From Mesorhizobium sp. LSJC280B00 (GTDB taxonomy: Bacteria > Pseudomonadota > Alphaproteobacteria > Rhizobiales > Rhizobiaceae), in assembly GCF_000502835.1 (NCBI RefSeq), contig NZ_AYVL01000027.1, forward strand, positions 3,322 through 65,816: a stretch of DNA of 62,495 bases, read 5' to 3'. Numbering within the stretch: position 1 is the first letter of the stretch; each line of letters begins with the position of its first letter. The position numbers were made by a program, and so were the translations under genes. A model generated the notes under the pieces. That model was not told the origin of the DNA. It made no database searches and saw only the letters and a program-made list of their open reading frames with translations. Below, in pieces: positions 27,634 to 37,340 of the stretch.

Positions 27634-28494
27634 ATGTCACAGCCGGCCGCCTTCAGCATCCGCCCTTCCGACGCCGACCTACGTGGTGAAGCGGCGCTAC
27701 GGCGGCGTTATCGAGCGCCGCAAAGCGCGCATACCGGCAACTGGAACGAAGCCCTCGAGGCGATCCTTTCGCATCGCTCGGTCCGCAACTATCTCGTCGA
27801 GCCGCTGCCGGATGGCACGCTCGAACTGATCGTCGCTGCCGCCCAGTCGGCCCCGACCTCTTCCAATCTCCAGGCGTGGAGCGTCATCGCAGTCGAGGAT
27901 CCGGCGCGCAAGGCGCGGCTTGCCGGACTGGCGGCGGTCAATCGCCATATCGAGCAGGCGCCGCTGGTGCTGGTCTGGCTGGCGGACCTGTCGCGCCTGC
28001 GCGCTATTGCCGAGGCAAACGGACGGGTGGGCGAGGGCCTCGACTACCAAGAGAGTCTTCTGCTGGCCGTGATCGACGCCGCACTTGCCGCACAGAATGC
28101 GGTGGTGGCGATCGATGCGCTCGGGCTCGGCTCCTGCTACATCGGCGCGATGCGCAATCATCCGCAGGAGGTGGCGCGCGAACTCGGCCTCCCGCCGGAA
28201 ACCGTGGCGGTGTTCGGCCTGACCGTCGGCTATCCCGATCTCCTGGCTGCGACTGACATCAAGCCCAGACTGCCCCAGGCTGTGGTGCTGCACCGCGAGC
28301 GCTATCAGTCAGACCTCGATCCGGACGATCTTGCAACCTACAACCGGACGCTTCGTTCATTCCAGCAGGAGCAGGCGATGCCTGTGGTCGACTGGACGGA
28401 GTTGATGTCGAACCGCATCGGCAGCAAAGCAGCGCTGAAAGGCCGTGATCGCCTGGGCGAAGCGCTTAAAGCGCTCGGCTTCAAACTCAAATAG
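27634..28494 (+). CDS. NfsA-type nitroreductase/NADPH-flavin oxidoreductase
   Basis: A 286-residue FMN enzyme of the nitroreductase family. HRSVRNY near residue 48 and APTSSNLQAWS near 73 are the FMN-binding motifs, and GLGSCYIGAMRNHP near 167 is typical of the NfsA/Frp branch. Family members reduce flavins, nitro groups or quinones with NADPH. Placed directly after four flavin-dependent monooxygenases, it could provide reduced FMN. Confidence 0.85.
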   Translation: MSQPAAFSIRPSDADLRGEAALRRRYRAPQSAHTGNWNEALEAILSHRSVRNYLVEPLPDGTLELIVAAAQSAPTSSNLQAWSVIAVEDPARKARLAGLAAVNRHIEQAPLVLVWLADLSRLRAIAEANGRVGEGLDYQESLLLAVIDAALAAQNAVVAIDALGLGSCYIGAMRNHPQEVARELGLPPETVAVFGLTVGYPDLLAATDIKPRLPQAVVLHRERYQSDLDPDDLATYNRTLRSFQQEQAMPVVDWTELMSNRIGSKAALKGRDRLGEALKALGFKLK

Positions 28495-28529
28495 GGGCGC
28501 GCGCCTGCTCGCGAGAGACCGAGGTGAGA

Positions 28530-29549
28530 CTATTCCGCAGCGACGATGGCGATGCGAGCCGGCAGCGGCACCGGCGGCGTGAAGTCGAGCGCGCCAAGCC
28601 GACGCGCCTCGGCCTTCAGCCAGGCATGAAAGCGCTCGACCGTCGCCAGCTTCGCCTTGTGCGGCGTCGTCGCGAAATAATAGGAAAACTCGACCGGCTG
28701 CGGCGAGCCGAATGGGCTGACCAGACGCCCCGCGGCAAGGTCGGGTTCGGCCAGCCGAAATTTGCCAAGACCGATGCCCTTGCCGGCAGCAGCGGCGTCG
28801 AGAACCAGCGAGGACTGGCTAAGCCGTATGCCGCCCTCGACAAGCCGGCCGGACAGGCCGTTGGATCTCAGCCAGCCCTTCCAGTCGGGGCAGCTTGGAT
28901 CGCGTTCCGGTCCGTCCTCATGCAGGATCGGCGCTTCACGCAGGCCCTCCGGCCCGCGATAGAGACCGTGCATGCGAGCAAATTCCGGGCTGCAGACGGG
29001 CAGCACCGCTTCCGAAAAAAGCCGTTCCGTCAGCAGGCCGCTATAGGCGCCCGACCCGTAGCGGATGACGCAGTCGACGTCTTCGCTGGCAAAGTCGGCA
29101 AGCCTGGTCGATGCGTTGACCAGCACTTCTAGGCCGGGTACCGCGTCGCGCAGTGCGTCGAGGCGCGGGATCAGCCATTTGCTGGCGAAGGAGGGCGCGA
29201 CCGACACTTTGATCGGCGCATCCTCCTCGTCGCCGGAAATCCGCGCGACCGACTCGACAACGACGTCGAAAGCCTCGGTGAGGCCGGGCATCAGCGCCTG
29301 GCCGGCCGACGTCAGCAGAAGCTCGCCGCGGTTGCGATGGAACAGCGGTTGACCGAGGTGATCCTCGAGCAGGCGGATCTGCTGGCCGATGGCGGCAGGC
29401 GTCACATGGAGTTCTTCGGCCGCCCGCGTAAAGCTCAGGTGGCGGGCGGTTGCGACAAAAGCGCGAAGCGACGTCAGCGGCGGAAGCCTCGCCAACGTCG
29501 GCCGCAGCTTCCTTGATTTTGCGCGAATGAGATCGACCATAGAGCGCAT
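28530..29549 (-). CDS. LysR-family regulator, GcvA-like
   Basis: A 339-residue LysR-type regulator. The winged helix lies at about 22-80 (PPLTSLRAFVATARHLSFTR, with a following ELHVTPAAIGQQI recognition region), and the rest is the periplasmic-binding-like effector domain. It is divergent from the binding-protein gene at 29883, and a palindrome with a near-copy at 43978 lies between them. It is the only regulator inside the organosulfur cluster and so the best candidate for its local control. Confidence 0.88.
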   Translation of the reverse strand: MRSMVDLIRAKSRKLRPTLARLPPLTSLRAFVATARHLSFTRAAEELHVTPAAIGQQIRLLEDHLGQPLFHRNRGELLLTSAGQALMPGLTEAFDVVVESVARISGDEEDAPIKVSVAPSFASKWLIPRLDALRDAVPGLEVLVNASTRLADFASEDVDCVIRYGSGAYSGLLTERLFSEAVLPVCSPEFARMHGLYRGPEGLREAPILHEDGPERDPSCPDWKGWLRSNGLSGRLVEGGIRLSQSSLVLDAAAAGKGIGLGKFRLAEPDLAAGRLVSPFGSPQPVEFSYYFATTPHKAKLATVERFHAWLKAEARRLGALDFTPPVPLPARIAIVAAE

Positions 29550-29661
29550 TCAACACGTTCAGGCCGGGCGCGACGAGGGCGGGCTTTGCGCTAAAGTGCT
29601 CGGTGGAAAATTTCGTTTGCCGCAGCGTCGCGGCAGCGGGAACGGAAATCTAAAAAATCGT

Positions 29662-29682
29662 AATGTCTACAATTCTTGTAGA
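29662..29682. promoter_or_regulatory. Palindromic site between the LysR gene and the first binding protein
   Basis: TCTACAA-TTC-TTGTAGA (29666-29682) is a perfect 7-bp inverted repeat. The 20 bases from 29662 agree at 16 of 20 positions with 43978-43997, in front of the other transporter promoter of the cluster. This is a candidate operator for the LysR protein encoded next door. Confidence 0.55.
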
Positions 29683-29882
29683 AATAAGATCGGAGCGCTG
29701 ATTTGGGCGTCGAGCAGCGTTGCCAGATCCTGGAATGAAACGGTCGTGCGAAGCGGTGCTTTCGGCAGACGATAGAAAATCATTCTTCCGGTTTTGCGGC
29801 GTGGCAGAGATCATCGCGTCGAGGCGCCGGAGTGTGTTCGGCCGCCGGATGCCATCGAAGCCGTTTTCCGGAGCTCAAGGCC

Positions 29883-31478
29883 ATGTCTGTCAATCGTCGT
29901 CATTTCAACCAGCTGCTGTTGCTTGGCGGTGCGAGCTTCGCATTGCCCGGGGTTTCCTTCGCTGCCGAAGGAACGCCGGTCCAGGGTGGCACGCTCAACT
30001 GGGCCTACTATCCCGACCCCACGTCGCTGATTGCAATCAACACCTCGTCGGGCACCGGCCAGGCGATCGGTCCCAAGGTGAATGAAGGTCTGCTTGATTT
30101 CGCCTATGACCTCAGCCCGAAACCGCTGCTGGCGACGGAGTGGTCGATCAGCGATGACGGCCTGCGCTACACCTTCAAACTGCGCGAGGGCGTCAAATGG
30201 CATGACGGCAAGGACTTCACGTCGGAAGACGTTGCCTTCACCATCTTCCGGCTGAAGGAGGCGCATCCGCGCGGCCGCATCACCTACCAAAACGTGACCG
30301 CGGTCGAGACGCCCGATCCGCACACCGCCATCATCGTGCTTTCAAAGCCGGCGCCCTATCTGATCACGGCACTGAGCAGCTCGGAATCACCGATTGTGCC
30401 GAAGCACGTCTACGAAACGTTCAAGCCGGCGGAACAGCCGAAGCTCGAACAGACGATCGGCACCGGTCCCTTCATTCTCAAGGAATGGGTGCCCGGCAGC
30501 CATCTGATCTTCGACCGCAATCCGGATTATTGGGACGCGCCTCGGCCCTACCTCGACCGCATCGTCCTGCACGTCATCCTCGACCCGGCCGCACGTTCGG
30601 CGGCTCTTGAAACCGGCGAGATCGATATCGGCGCCAATCCCGTGCCGCTGGCCGACATCGAACGGCTGAAGGCAAACCCCGCTCTGGTCGTCGACACCAA
30701 CACCTACGCCTATTCCGGCCCACAGCAGCAATTGTTCTTCAACTACGAGAACGAAATCCTGACCAAGCGCGATGTGCGCCTTGCCATCGCCCACGCAATC
30801 GACCTGCAGAAGCTGGTCGACATCGCGCTCTACGGTTATGCGCAGGTATCGCCGAGCCCGATCAGCACGGCGCTGCCCAAATGGTATGACCGCAGCATCA
30901 AGGCGCGCGAGCCCGATACCAAACTGGCGGAGAAGCTGCTCGACGACGCCGGCTATCCGCGTGGCGCCGATGGCACGCGCTTCAAGCTCCGGCTTGCCTA
31001 CAACGCGTTCCTGCCGGCGTCCTATGCCGATTTCATCAAGCAGTCGTTGGCGACGGTCGGCATCGATGCCGAGATCCTCAAGCTTGACCTGTCGACGTTC
31101 CTGAAGACCGTCTACACCGACCGCGCCTGGGACCTGGTGGTCGAGTCGCTGTCGAACACCTTCGATCCGACGCTCGGCGTCCAGCGCGCCTACTGGTCGA
31201 AGAACTTCAAGATCGGCCTCGTCTTCTCCAACGCTAGCCACTATGCAAACCCCAAGGTTGACCAGATCCTCGAAGCCGCGGCAATCGAGCCCGACGAGAC
31301 CAAGCGGCGCGAGCTCTGGCACAAATTCCAGCACATCATCCATGACGACGTGGTGTCGGTCGATCTGGTCGCCGCCGGCGCCCAGATCGTCGCCAACAAG
31401 AAGGTCCGGGATTTTGCGCCCGGCGCTCAGGGGATCAACAACAGCTTCGCGCAGATATGGCTCGCGCCAAACGCCTAA
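29883..31478 (+). CDS. ABC transporter substrate-binding protein, family 5 (oligopeptide/nickel type), copy 1
   Basis: A 531-residue periplasmic binding protein of the DppA/OppA type. The N-terminus is a twin-arginine-like signal (NRRHFNQLLLLGGASFALPG). Family motifs are WSISDDGLRYTFKLREGVKWHDG near residue 100 (split here for length only) and the SBP_bac_5 core through to residue 530. ATG 29883 has GGAGCTCAAGGCC before it; the frame is open further upstream. No permease gene adjoins it; it probably feeds the permease/ATPase set at 44069-47979. A close paralogue follows at 31576. Confidence 0.85.
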   Translation: MSVNRRHFNQLLLLGGASFALPGVSFAAEGTPVQGGTLNWAYYPDPTSLIAINTSSGTGQAIGPKVNEGLLDFAYDLSPKPLLATEWSISDDGLRYTFKLREGVKWHDGKDFTSEDVAFTIFRLKEAHPRGRITYQNVTAVETPDPHTAIIVLSKPAPYLITALSSSESPIVPKHVYETFKPAEQPKLEQTIGTGPFILKEWVPGSHLIFDRNPDYWDAPRPYLDRIVLHVILDPAARSAALETGEIDIGANPVPLADIERLKANPALVVDTNTYAYSGPQQQLFFNYENEILTKRDVRLAIAHAIDLQKLVDIALYGYAQVSPSPISTALPKWYDRSIKAREPDTKLAEKLLDDAGYPRGADGTRFKLRLAYNAFLPASYADFIKQSLATVGIDAEILKLDLSTFLKTVYTDRAWDLVVESLSNTFDPTLGVQRAYWSKNFKIGLVFSNASHYANPKVDQILEAAAIEPDETKRRELWHKFQHIIHDDVVSVDLVAAGAQIVANKKVRDFAPGAQGINNSFAQIWLAPNA

Positions 31479-31575
31479 GCGTTCTGCAAGCCCTCTGGTT
31501 GGGACCGGCGCGTGAAAACGACGATCCCGACTTTTCTCCATGAAAGATAAATCGCGCCAATTCGGAGTACCGACC

Positions 31576-33170
31576 ATGACCATCAACCGACGCCTGTTCA
31601 ATCAGTTCCTGCTGCTGGCCGGCGCGAGTGCAGCACTTCCCGCCGGGGCATTCGCAGAAGACGCAAAGCCGGTGGCCGGAGGCACGCTCAACTTCGTCTA
31701 CTATCCCGAGCCCAACCAGATCGTTTCCATCAACACCAGCGCTGGCGGACCGGCCACCATCGGTCCGAAGATTTTCGACGGCCTGCTCGCCTACGACTAC
31801 GATCTCAATCCGCGACCGCAACTGGCCACCGAATGGTCGATCAGCGACGACGGGCTCGAATACGTCTTCAAGCTGCGCCAGGGGGTGAAGTTTAGCGATG
31901 GCCATGATTTGACCTCCGAGGACGTGGCCTTTTCGATCTCCCGGCTGCGCGAAGCGCATCCGCGCGGGCGCATCACCTTCCAGAACGTCACCGACATCGA
32001 CACGTCGGACCCGTATATCGTAAAGATCAAATTGTCGAAGCCGTCCGCCGCCCTGATTTCGGGGCTGGCCGCGACGGAATCGCCTGTCGTGCCCAAACAC
32101 ATTTACGAGAAGCTGAAGCCGGCTGACGATCCGTCCTTCGAGCAGATCATCGGCAGCGGGCCGTTCGTGCTGAAGGAATGGGTGAAGGGCAGCCACATCC
32201 TCGTCGAAAAGAACCCGACCTATTGGGATGCCCTAAACCCTATCTCGACCGGATCATTTTCCGCTTCATCACCGATCCGGGCGCGCGCGCCGCGGCGCTC
32301 GAAACGGGCGAGGTCGACATCGGACCGAACCCTGTGGCCTTCGCCGATCTGGAGCGTTTCAACGCGCTGCCGCAATTCGTCGTCGACAGCACGGTCTTCA
32401 CCTATAGCGGCCCGCTGCACCAACTGATCATCAACCTCGAAAACCCGATCCTGAAGGAGAAGAAGGTCCGTCAGGCAATCGCGCACGCGATCGACCTCGA
32501 CGCGGTCAATGCAATCGTGTTTTACGGTTATGGCCAAGTCTCGCCGACGCCGATCAGCGTCGTCAACAAGAAGTATTTCGACCCCGACGTAAAGGCCGCG
32601 ACCGTCGATACGGCATTGTCGGAAAAACTGCTCGACGAGGCCGGCTTCAAGCGGGGAGCGGACGGCATTCGCTTCAAGCTCAGGCTCACCAACAATCCCT
32701 ACAACCCGTGGGGCTATGCTGACTTCCTCAAGCAGGCATTAGCCAAGATCGGCATCGATGCCGAGATCGAAAAATTCGATTTCGGCACCTATGTCAAAAC
32801 CATCTACACCGACCGCACATGGGACCTGTCGACGGAATCCTGCGGCAACATCTTCGATCCGAGCGCCGGCGCGCAGCGGCTCTACTGGTCGAAGAACATC
32901 AAGAAAGGGCTGCCGTTCTCCAACGGCGCGCACTATGAGAACCCGGAGGTTGACCGATTGCTGGAAGCCGCATCGGTCGAGCTCGACGAGGCCAAGCGCA
33001 AGCAGCTCTTCTTCAAGTTCCAGGAGATCATCGCCGATGAATTGCCGATCATCAATCTGATCGCGCCACCGACCATCATCATCGCCCGCAAAACCGTCAA
33101 GAACTACGCGCCTGGCGCCGAAGGCCTGTCAGCGAATTTCGCCGACGCCTATCTCGACCCGAACGCCTAA
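31576..33170 (+). pseudogene. Family 5 substrate-binding protein, copy 2, frameshifted
   Basis: The gene is a close paralogue of 29883, with a twin-arginine-like signal (NRRLFNQFLLLAGASAALPA) and the same motifs. The frame breaks near 32231-32233: copy 1 reads YWDAPRPYLDR, while here YWDA is followed by KPYLDR only after adding one C to the run CCC. Both halves are otherwise well preserved and together span the expected 530 residues. This is a single-base deletion, either a recent inactivation or a sequence error. Confidence 0.85.
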
Positions 33171-33195
33171 ATCTGCCGGGCAATCATGAGAGAAG

Positions 33196-33219
33196 GGCCG
33201 CATCGAGCTGCGGCCTTTT
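33196..33219 (+). terminator. Rho-independent terminator after the binding-protein genes
   Basis: A perfect 7-bp stem (GGCCGCA, 33196-33202, with TGCGGCC, 33209-33215), loop TCGAGC and a following TTTT. It ends transcription of the two binding-protein genes and lies between them and a convergent gene. Confidence 0.8.
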
Positions 33220-33249
33220 CGTTTCTTCCATTTCGCAAAGCCGGTAACT

Positions 33250-34677
33250 TCAGGCCAAAGCACGCAGCCTTGGGCTGGCGCCGACCAGAAGGCCGGCAAG
33301 GGCTATGGCCTGCGCCAGTTGTTCGCCGATTGAGCTCGATTCCCAGGCGACACCGCGCAGCGGATGGCCGATGGCGAACAGATTGCCATGGGTCTCGCCA
33401 TCACAGGAAATCACCTGGCCGTCATGCGTGGCGTCGATGCCGAAGCCGATCGCATGCGGCCTGACGATGCCGTTTTCGAGCAGGTTCTGGACGAATGGAT
33501 CGGCGATCCGCCGCCAGTCATGCTCCTGATGGCCGCGGCAGTTGACGACGCCGTCGAAGCGCAGCCGTTCGACCGCGCCGGTATCGCGCCAGCGGATTTC
33601 AGCGACGATCCCATTTGCCTGCGGATGGAGTGCCAGCACCCGTCCCGCTCCACCCGTCCAACGGCCTTGGCTTCGCGCCAGTGCCACGCGCTCAAAGCTC
33701 GGTGGCGCCGCGCGGTGCGCGGTGACATCCCAGAAGGCGCGCAGATGGCGTGCGAACTTCAAGCGCTCCCTGTCGGTGGCGCCTTGCCACAAGGCCAGGA
33801 TCCACGGCCGGATCGTCAGCGGCAGCCCTTGCCAGTCCAGGCCGGTGGTTTCGATTGCCCGGCGTTCGGCCTTGACCAGTGCGAGAAGCGCCCTGGTGGT
33901 TTTCGGCAGCGGCCGCCCGGCGAGGAAATCGCGCCACGCTTCCGTGTTGCGCCGAGGTTCGACGATCTGTCCGCGCCGCGACACGACGCGATAACCGCCC
34001 TTGAAGCCGCGCGCTTCCATGCTGGCGACGACGTCGACCATGCTCAGGCTGGAGCCGATCAGCAGCAGTTCCTTGCTGCCGGCGAGCCGATCGAGCGCCG
34101 CCGAATCCCAGGAATTGGCGACGTAACGGGGATCGCTGACGACGGCTGCTTCCGTGGTGGACGGCTGGCTCTGGAACACCCCGGTTGCCAGCACCGCCTC
34201 ATCGGCCAGCAATTGCTGGCTATCGCTGGTGCCGACGCATACCCCTGACGGGCCGGTCAGCATGTCGACGGCGGATGCGTTGATGTGGCGCAGCGACGAA
34301 CGCGGGTCTGCTTCTCTGATCGCTCTCGTCAGTTCCGACTGGACATAGCTGCCGAACAGCCAGCGCGGCGGGCTTGAGTCCGGGACATCCTCGGGCGGTG
34401 TCCAGCCGTGCTCCGGCCCATTCGCCATAAGCCAGCGAACGAGGTGATCGGGATCGTCCGGATGCAGCGAGAAGATGCGCGCCGCGCCGTTGACGAGATG
34501 GTTCGGATCGCAGGTGCTGTAGGCAACACCGCGGCCGAGTTGGGCCCGGCGCTCGATGATGGTGACCGCCAGCGGCTCGGTCGAATGGTCAAGCAATTTG
34601 ATCGCTGTGACCGCACCGGCAAAGCCACCGCCGACAATGATGATTGAGCGAGGGGAGGAAGGGGTATGAAGCATCAA
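33250..34677 (-). CDS. FAD/NAD(P)-binding protein (NAD_binding_9 type)
   Basis: A 475-residue flavoprotein with an N-terminal FAD-binding Rossmann motif, IIIVGGGFAGAVTAIKLL (about 12-29), and family features NHLVNGAARIFSLHPDDP near 59-76 and ELLLIGSSLSMVDVVASM near 203. Proteins of this group resemble lysine N6-hydroxylases and HpnW-like oxidoreductases; the function of most is unknown. It is transcribed against the neighbouring monooxygenases. Confidence 0.75.
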   Translation of the reverse strand: MMLHTPSSPRSIIIVGGGFAGAVTAIKLLDHSTEPLAVTIIERRAQLGRGVAYSTCDPNHLVNGAARIFSLHPDDPDHLVRWLMANGPEHGWTPPEDVPDSSPPRWLFGSYVQSELTRAIREADPRSSLRHINASAVDMLTGPSGVCVGTSDSQQLLADEAVLATGVFQSQPSTTEAAVVSDPRYVANSWDSAALDRLAGSKELLLIGSSLSMVDVVASMEARGFKGGYRVVSRRGQIVEPRRNTEAWRDFLAGRPLPKTTRALLALVKAERRAIETTGLDWQGLPLTIRPWILALWQGATDRERLKFARHLRAFWDVTAHRAAPPSFERVALARSQGRWTGGAGRVLALHPQANGIVAEIRWRDTGAVERLRFDGVVNCRGHQEHDWRRIADPFVQNLLENGIVRPHAIGFGIDATHDGQVISCDGETHGNLFAIGHPLRGVAWESSSIGEQLAQAIALAGLLVGASPRLRALA

Positions 34678-34858
34678 GAACCTTTGCGACGCCGGTGGTC
34701 GTGGCTCTAGCCCATCGCCCCGGCAACGATCATCGTGCTTTCCCGTAACCCGATGTCAAAAAACAATAATTGCCAGCTGGCGAAAGGCATTCTTTCACTC
34801 AGCGGGTTTGGCAGGCGCTAGATAGGAACGCCCTTTGCGACCAGCCCGAGAACCGCTG

Positions 34859-36217
34859 ATGACTGAAAATCGAAAGATAAGGCTTGGAGCCTTTGTTCGC
34901 GGACCGGGCCATCATGTCGCTGCCTGGCGCCATCCCGATGTGCCTGCCAATCCGGGCCTGAGCTTTCAGCACTATGCGGACGCCGCGCGCACTGCCGAGC
35001 GTGGCCTGTTCGACATGGTGTTTCTGGCCGACAGCCTCAGCGCGCGCAATGGCGAGCAGCCGATCGAGACCTTCGAGCGCACCGGCCATGTCGTGCATTT
35101 CGAGCCGCTGACGCTTTTGTCGGCGCTCTCGACCATCACGCAAGGGATCGGGCTCGTTGCGACCGCCTCGACCACCTATTGGGAGCCGTTCCACTTGGCG
35201 CGGCTGTTCGCTTCGATCGATCATCTCAGCGGCGGCAGGACAGGCTGGAATGTCGTCACCTCAGCCGATGCGCCGGCGGCGGCGAATTTCAGCCTCGACC
35301 AGCATCCCGTTCATGCCGACCGTTACGCCCGCGCCGAGGAATTCGTCGCTGTCGCGCAGAAGCTTTGGGACAGCTGGGACGACGATGCCTTCGTCGCCGA
35401 CAAGGCTTCGGGGATCGCCATCGACCGGCGCGGCATCCACGCCCCGGACCATGCCGGCCGGCATTTCCGCGTCAAGGGACCGCTCAACGTCGCTCGCCCA
35501 CCGCAGGGCCATCCCGTCATCGTCCAGGCGGGCTCGTCCGATGCCGGCCAGCACTTGGCGGCGCGAACGGCGGAGGTGGTTTTCACCGCCCACCCGACCA
35601 TCGAATCGGCGCGCGGCTTTTACGGCGAACTGAAAGGCCGGCTGGGCTCGTTTGGCCGCTCCGCCGACAGCTTGAAGATCATGCCCGGTGTCTTCCCGGT
35701 CGTCGCGCCGACACGCACGGAGGCCGAGGGCAAGTTCGATGCGATCCAGCGCCTGGTCGATCCTGTGGTTGGTGTGGCGCTGGTTTCAGGATTGCTCGGC
35801 GGTGTCGATCTTTCCGGCCATTCACTCGACGGACCGTTGCCGGAACTGGGCAGTTCCGATGCCGTGAAGAGCCGCCTGAAAGTCGTTTCCGAATTGGCCG
35901 CGAGCCGGAACCTGACCATCCGCCAATTGTATCTCGCCGTTGCCGGCGCGCGCGGCCATTTCCAGATCGTCGGCACGCCAAAGGATGTGGCCGACATGAT
36001 GGAGGAGTGGTTCGCCGGTGGCGCGGCGGACGGCTTCAACGTCATGCCGCCGATCCTGCCGACGGGCCTCACCGATTTTGTCGACCTCGTCATTCCGGAG
36101 CTGCAGCGGCGGCGTCTGTTCCGGACTGCTTACGAAGGCGGGACGTTGCGCGAGAACCTCGGCCTTGCGCGTCCGATCCGTGGCGCCGCTGAACAGCAAG
36201 AGAGGAAAGCATCATGA
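34859..36217 (+). CDS. Third DszA/NtaA-like flavin-dependent monooxygenase (LLM family)
   Basis: A 452-residue LLM monooxygenase with IDHLSGGRTGWNVVTS near 123, WDSWDDDAF near 166, RPPQGHPVIVQAGS near 213 and LRENLGLARP near the end. ATG 34859 gives MTENRKIRLGAF, matching the start of the 22171 paralogue. It overlaps the triple-rhodanese gene by 4 bp (ATGA), which ties its reaction closely to a sulfur-handling protein. Confidence 0.9.
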   Translation: MTENRKIRLGAFVRGPGHHVAAWRHPDVPANPGLSFQHYADAARTAERGLFDMVFLADSLSARNGEQPIETFERTGHVVHFEPLTLLSALSTITQGIGLVATASTTYWEPFHLARLFASIDHLSGGRTGWNVVTSADAPAAANFSLDQHPVHADRYARAEEFVAVAQKLWDSWDDDAFVADKASGIAIDRRGIHAPDHAGRHFRVKGPLNVARPPQGHPVIVQAGSSDAGQHLAARTAEVVFTAHPTIESARGFYGELKGRLGSFGRSADSLKIMPGVFPVVAPTRTEAEGKFDAIQRLVDPVVGVALVSGLLGGVDLSGHSLDGPLPELGSSDAVKSRLKVVSELAASRNLTIRQLYLAVAGARGHFQIVGTPKDVADMMEEWFAGGAADGFNVMPPILPTGLTDFVDLVIPELQRRRLFRTAYEGGTLRENLGLARPIRGAAEQQERKAS

Positions 36218-37305
36218 GCGACAGGACGATCGATTCGAAAATGTTTCGCCAATGGCTGGCGGATGGCGAAGAACTGGCGGTGCTAGACATTCGCGACAGC
36301 GCGACTGTCGGATACGCATCGCCGCTGTTCGCCACCAACCTGCCCGCGGCTCAGGTCGAGGCCGAGATCGACCGCTTCATCCCGCGCAAATCGGTGCGCA
36401 CCGTGCTGGCGGACGACGGCAGCGGCGTTGCCGAGCAACTTGTCGAACGACTGGTGGGGTATGGCCGTACCCAGCTGTTTTCGCTGAACGGTGGAATTCC
36501 GGAATGGACGCAAAGCGGCGTTGAAGGCCTGCCGACCTTCGATACGCCGGGCGTCGATTTTTCGCTGGCGATCCGCGACGAGAAGGGGACCCCGGTCGTC
36601 AGCGTTGAAGAGCTCGCGGTGCTCAGAGGCCGAGGCGCCGACGTGGTGGTGCTCGACAGCCGCACGGTGGCGGAGTTCGAAAAGGACCATGTGCCGGGCG
36701 CCATCAGCGTGCCGGGCGCCGAGCTGGTGCTGCGCTTCGCCGACCTGGTGCCGTCACCGGAGACGCAGGTTGTCGTCTCCTGCGCCGGCCTGCCGCGCGC
36801 CATCATCGGGGCGCAGACACTGATCGATGCCGGCGTGCCCAACCGGGTCGCCTATCTGCACGACGGCACCAAGGCATGGCGCGAGGCCGGTCTTGCACTC
36901 GAAACCGGCAAGACCGCAATCTATGGTCCGGCAAGCGAGGATGCCAAGCGTTTCGCCGGGGAGCACATCGCAAAGCTTGCCGAAGGCGACAGCTTTCCCC
37001 GCATCAATGCGGCCAGGGCCGCGAACTGGGCGAAGGACGAAAAGCGGACGACCTACCTGCTTGACGTGCGCACGCCCGACGAGTTCGCCGAAGCGCATAT
37101 TCCGGGGTCGATCGCGTCTGAGGGCGGGCAGTTGCTCGGTGTCGCCTATCGCACCATCGCCGTGCGCGGCGCCCGCGTCGTGCTGATCGACGATCTGCTC
37201 GGTGTCCGCGCGGCGACGACGGCGCATTGGCTGCAGCGGCGCGGCTTCGAGATCGCGATCCTCTTGTATGACTTCCAGTCGGCCAGCCTGGTGGAAGCGG
37301 CGTAG
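36214..37305 (+). CDS. Triple-rhodanese-domain sulfurtransferase-like protein
   Basis: A 363-residue protein with three consecutive rhodanese folds (about 8-110, 125-225 and 245-360), each with the landmarks LD-x-R and an HVPG- or HIPG-like turn in domains two and three. Only the middle domain has the active-site cysteine (C190, VVVSCAGLPR). The same position is aspartate in the first (LADDGSGV) and third (IDDLLGVRA). It may transfer or sense sulfane sulfur, or detoxify sulfur released by the coupled DszA-like monooxygenase upstream. Confidence 0.88.
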   Translation: MSDRTIDSKMFRQWLADGEELAVLDIRDSATVGYASPLFATNLPAAQVEAEIDRFIPRKSVRTVLADDGSGVAEQLVERLVGYGRTQLFSLNGGIPEWTQSGVEGLPTFDTPGVDFSLAIRDEKGTPVVSVEELAVLRGRGADVVVLDSRTVAEFEKDHVPGAISVPGAELVLRFADLVPSPETQVVVSCAGLPRAIIGAQTLIDAGVPNRVAYLHDGTKAWREAGLALETGKTAIYGPASEDAKRFAGEHIAKLAEGDSFPRINAARAANWAKDEKRTTYLLDVRTPDEFAEAHIPGSIASEGGQLLGVAYRTIAVRGARVVLIDDLLGVRAATTAHWLQRRGFEIAILLYDFQSASLVEAA

Positions 37306-37340
37306 GGCAGGGGCACTGTCAGGCGATTTTTTCGGAGCCA

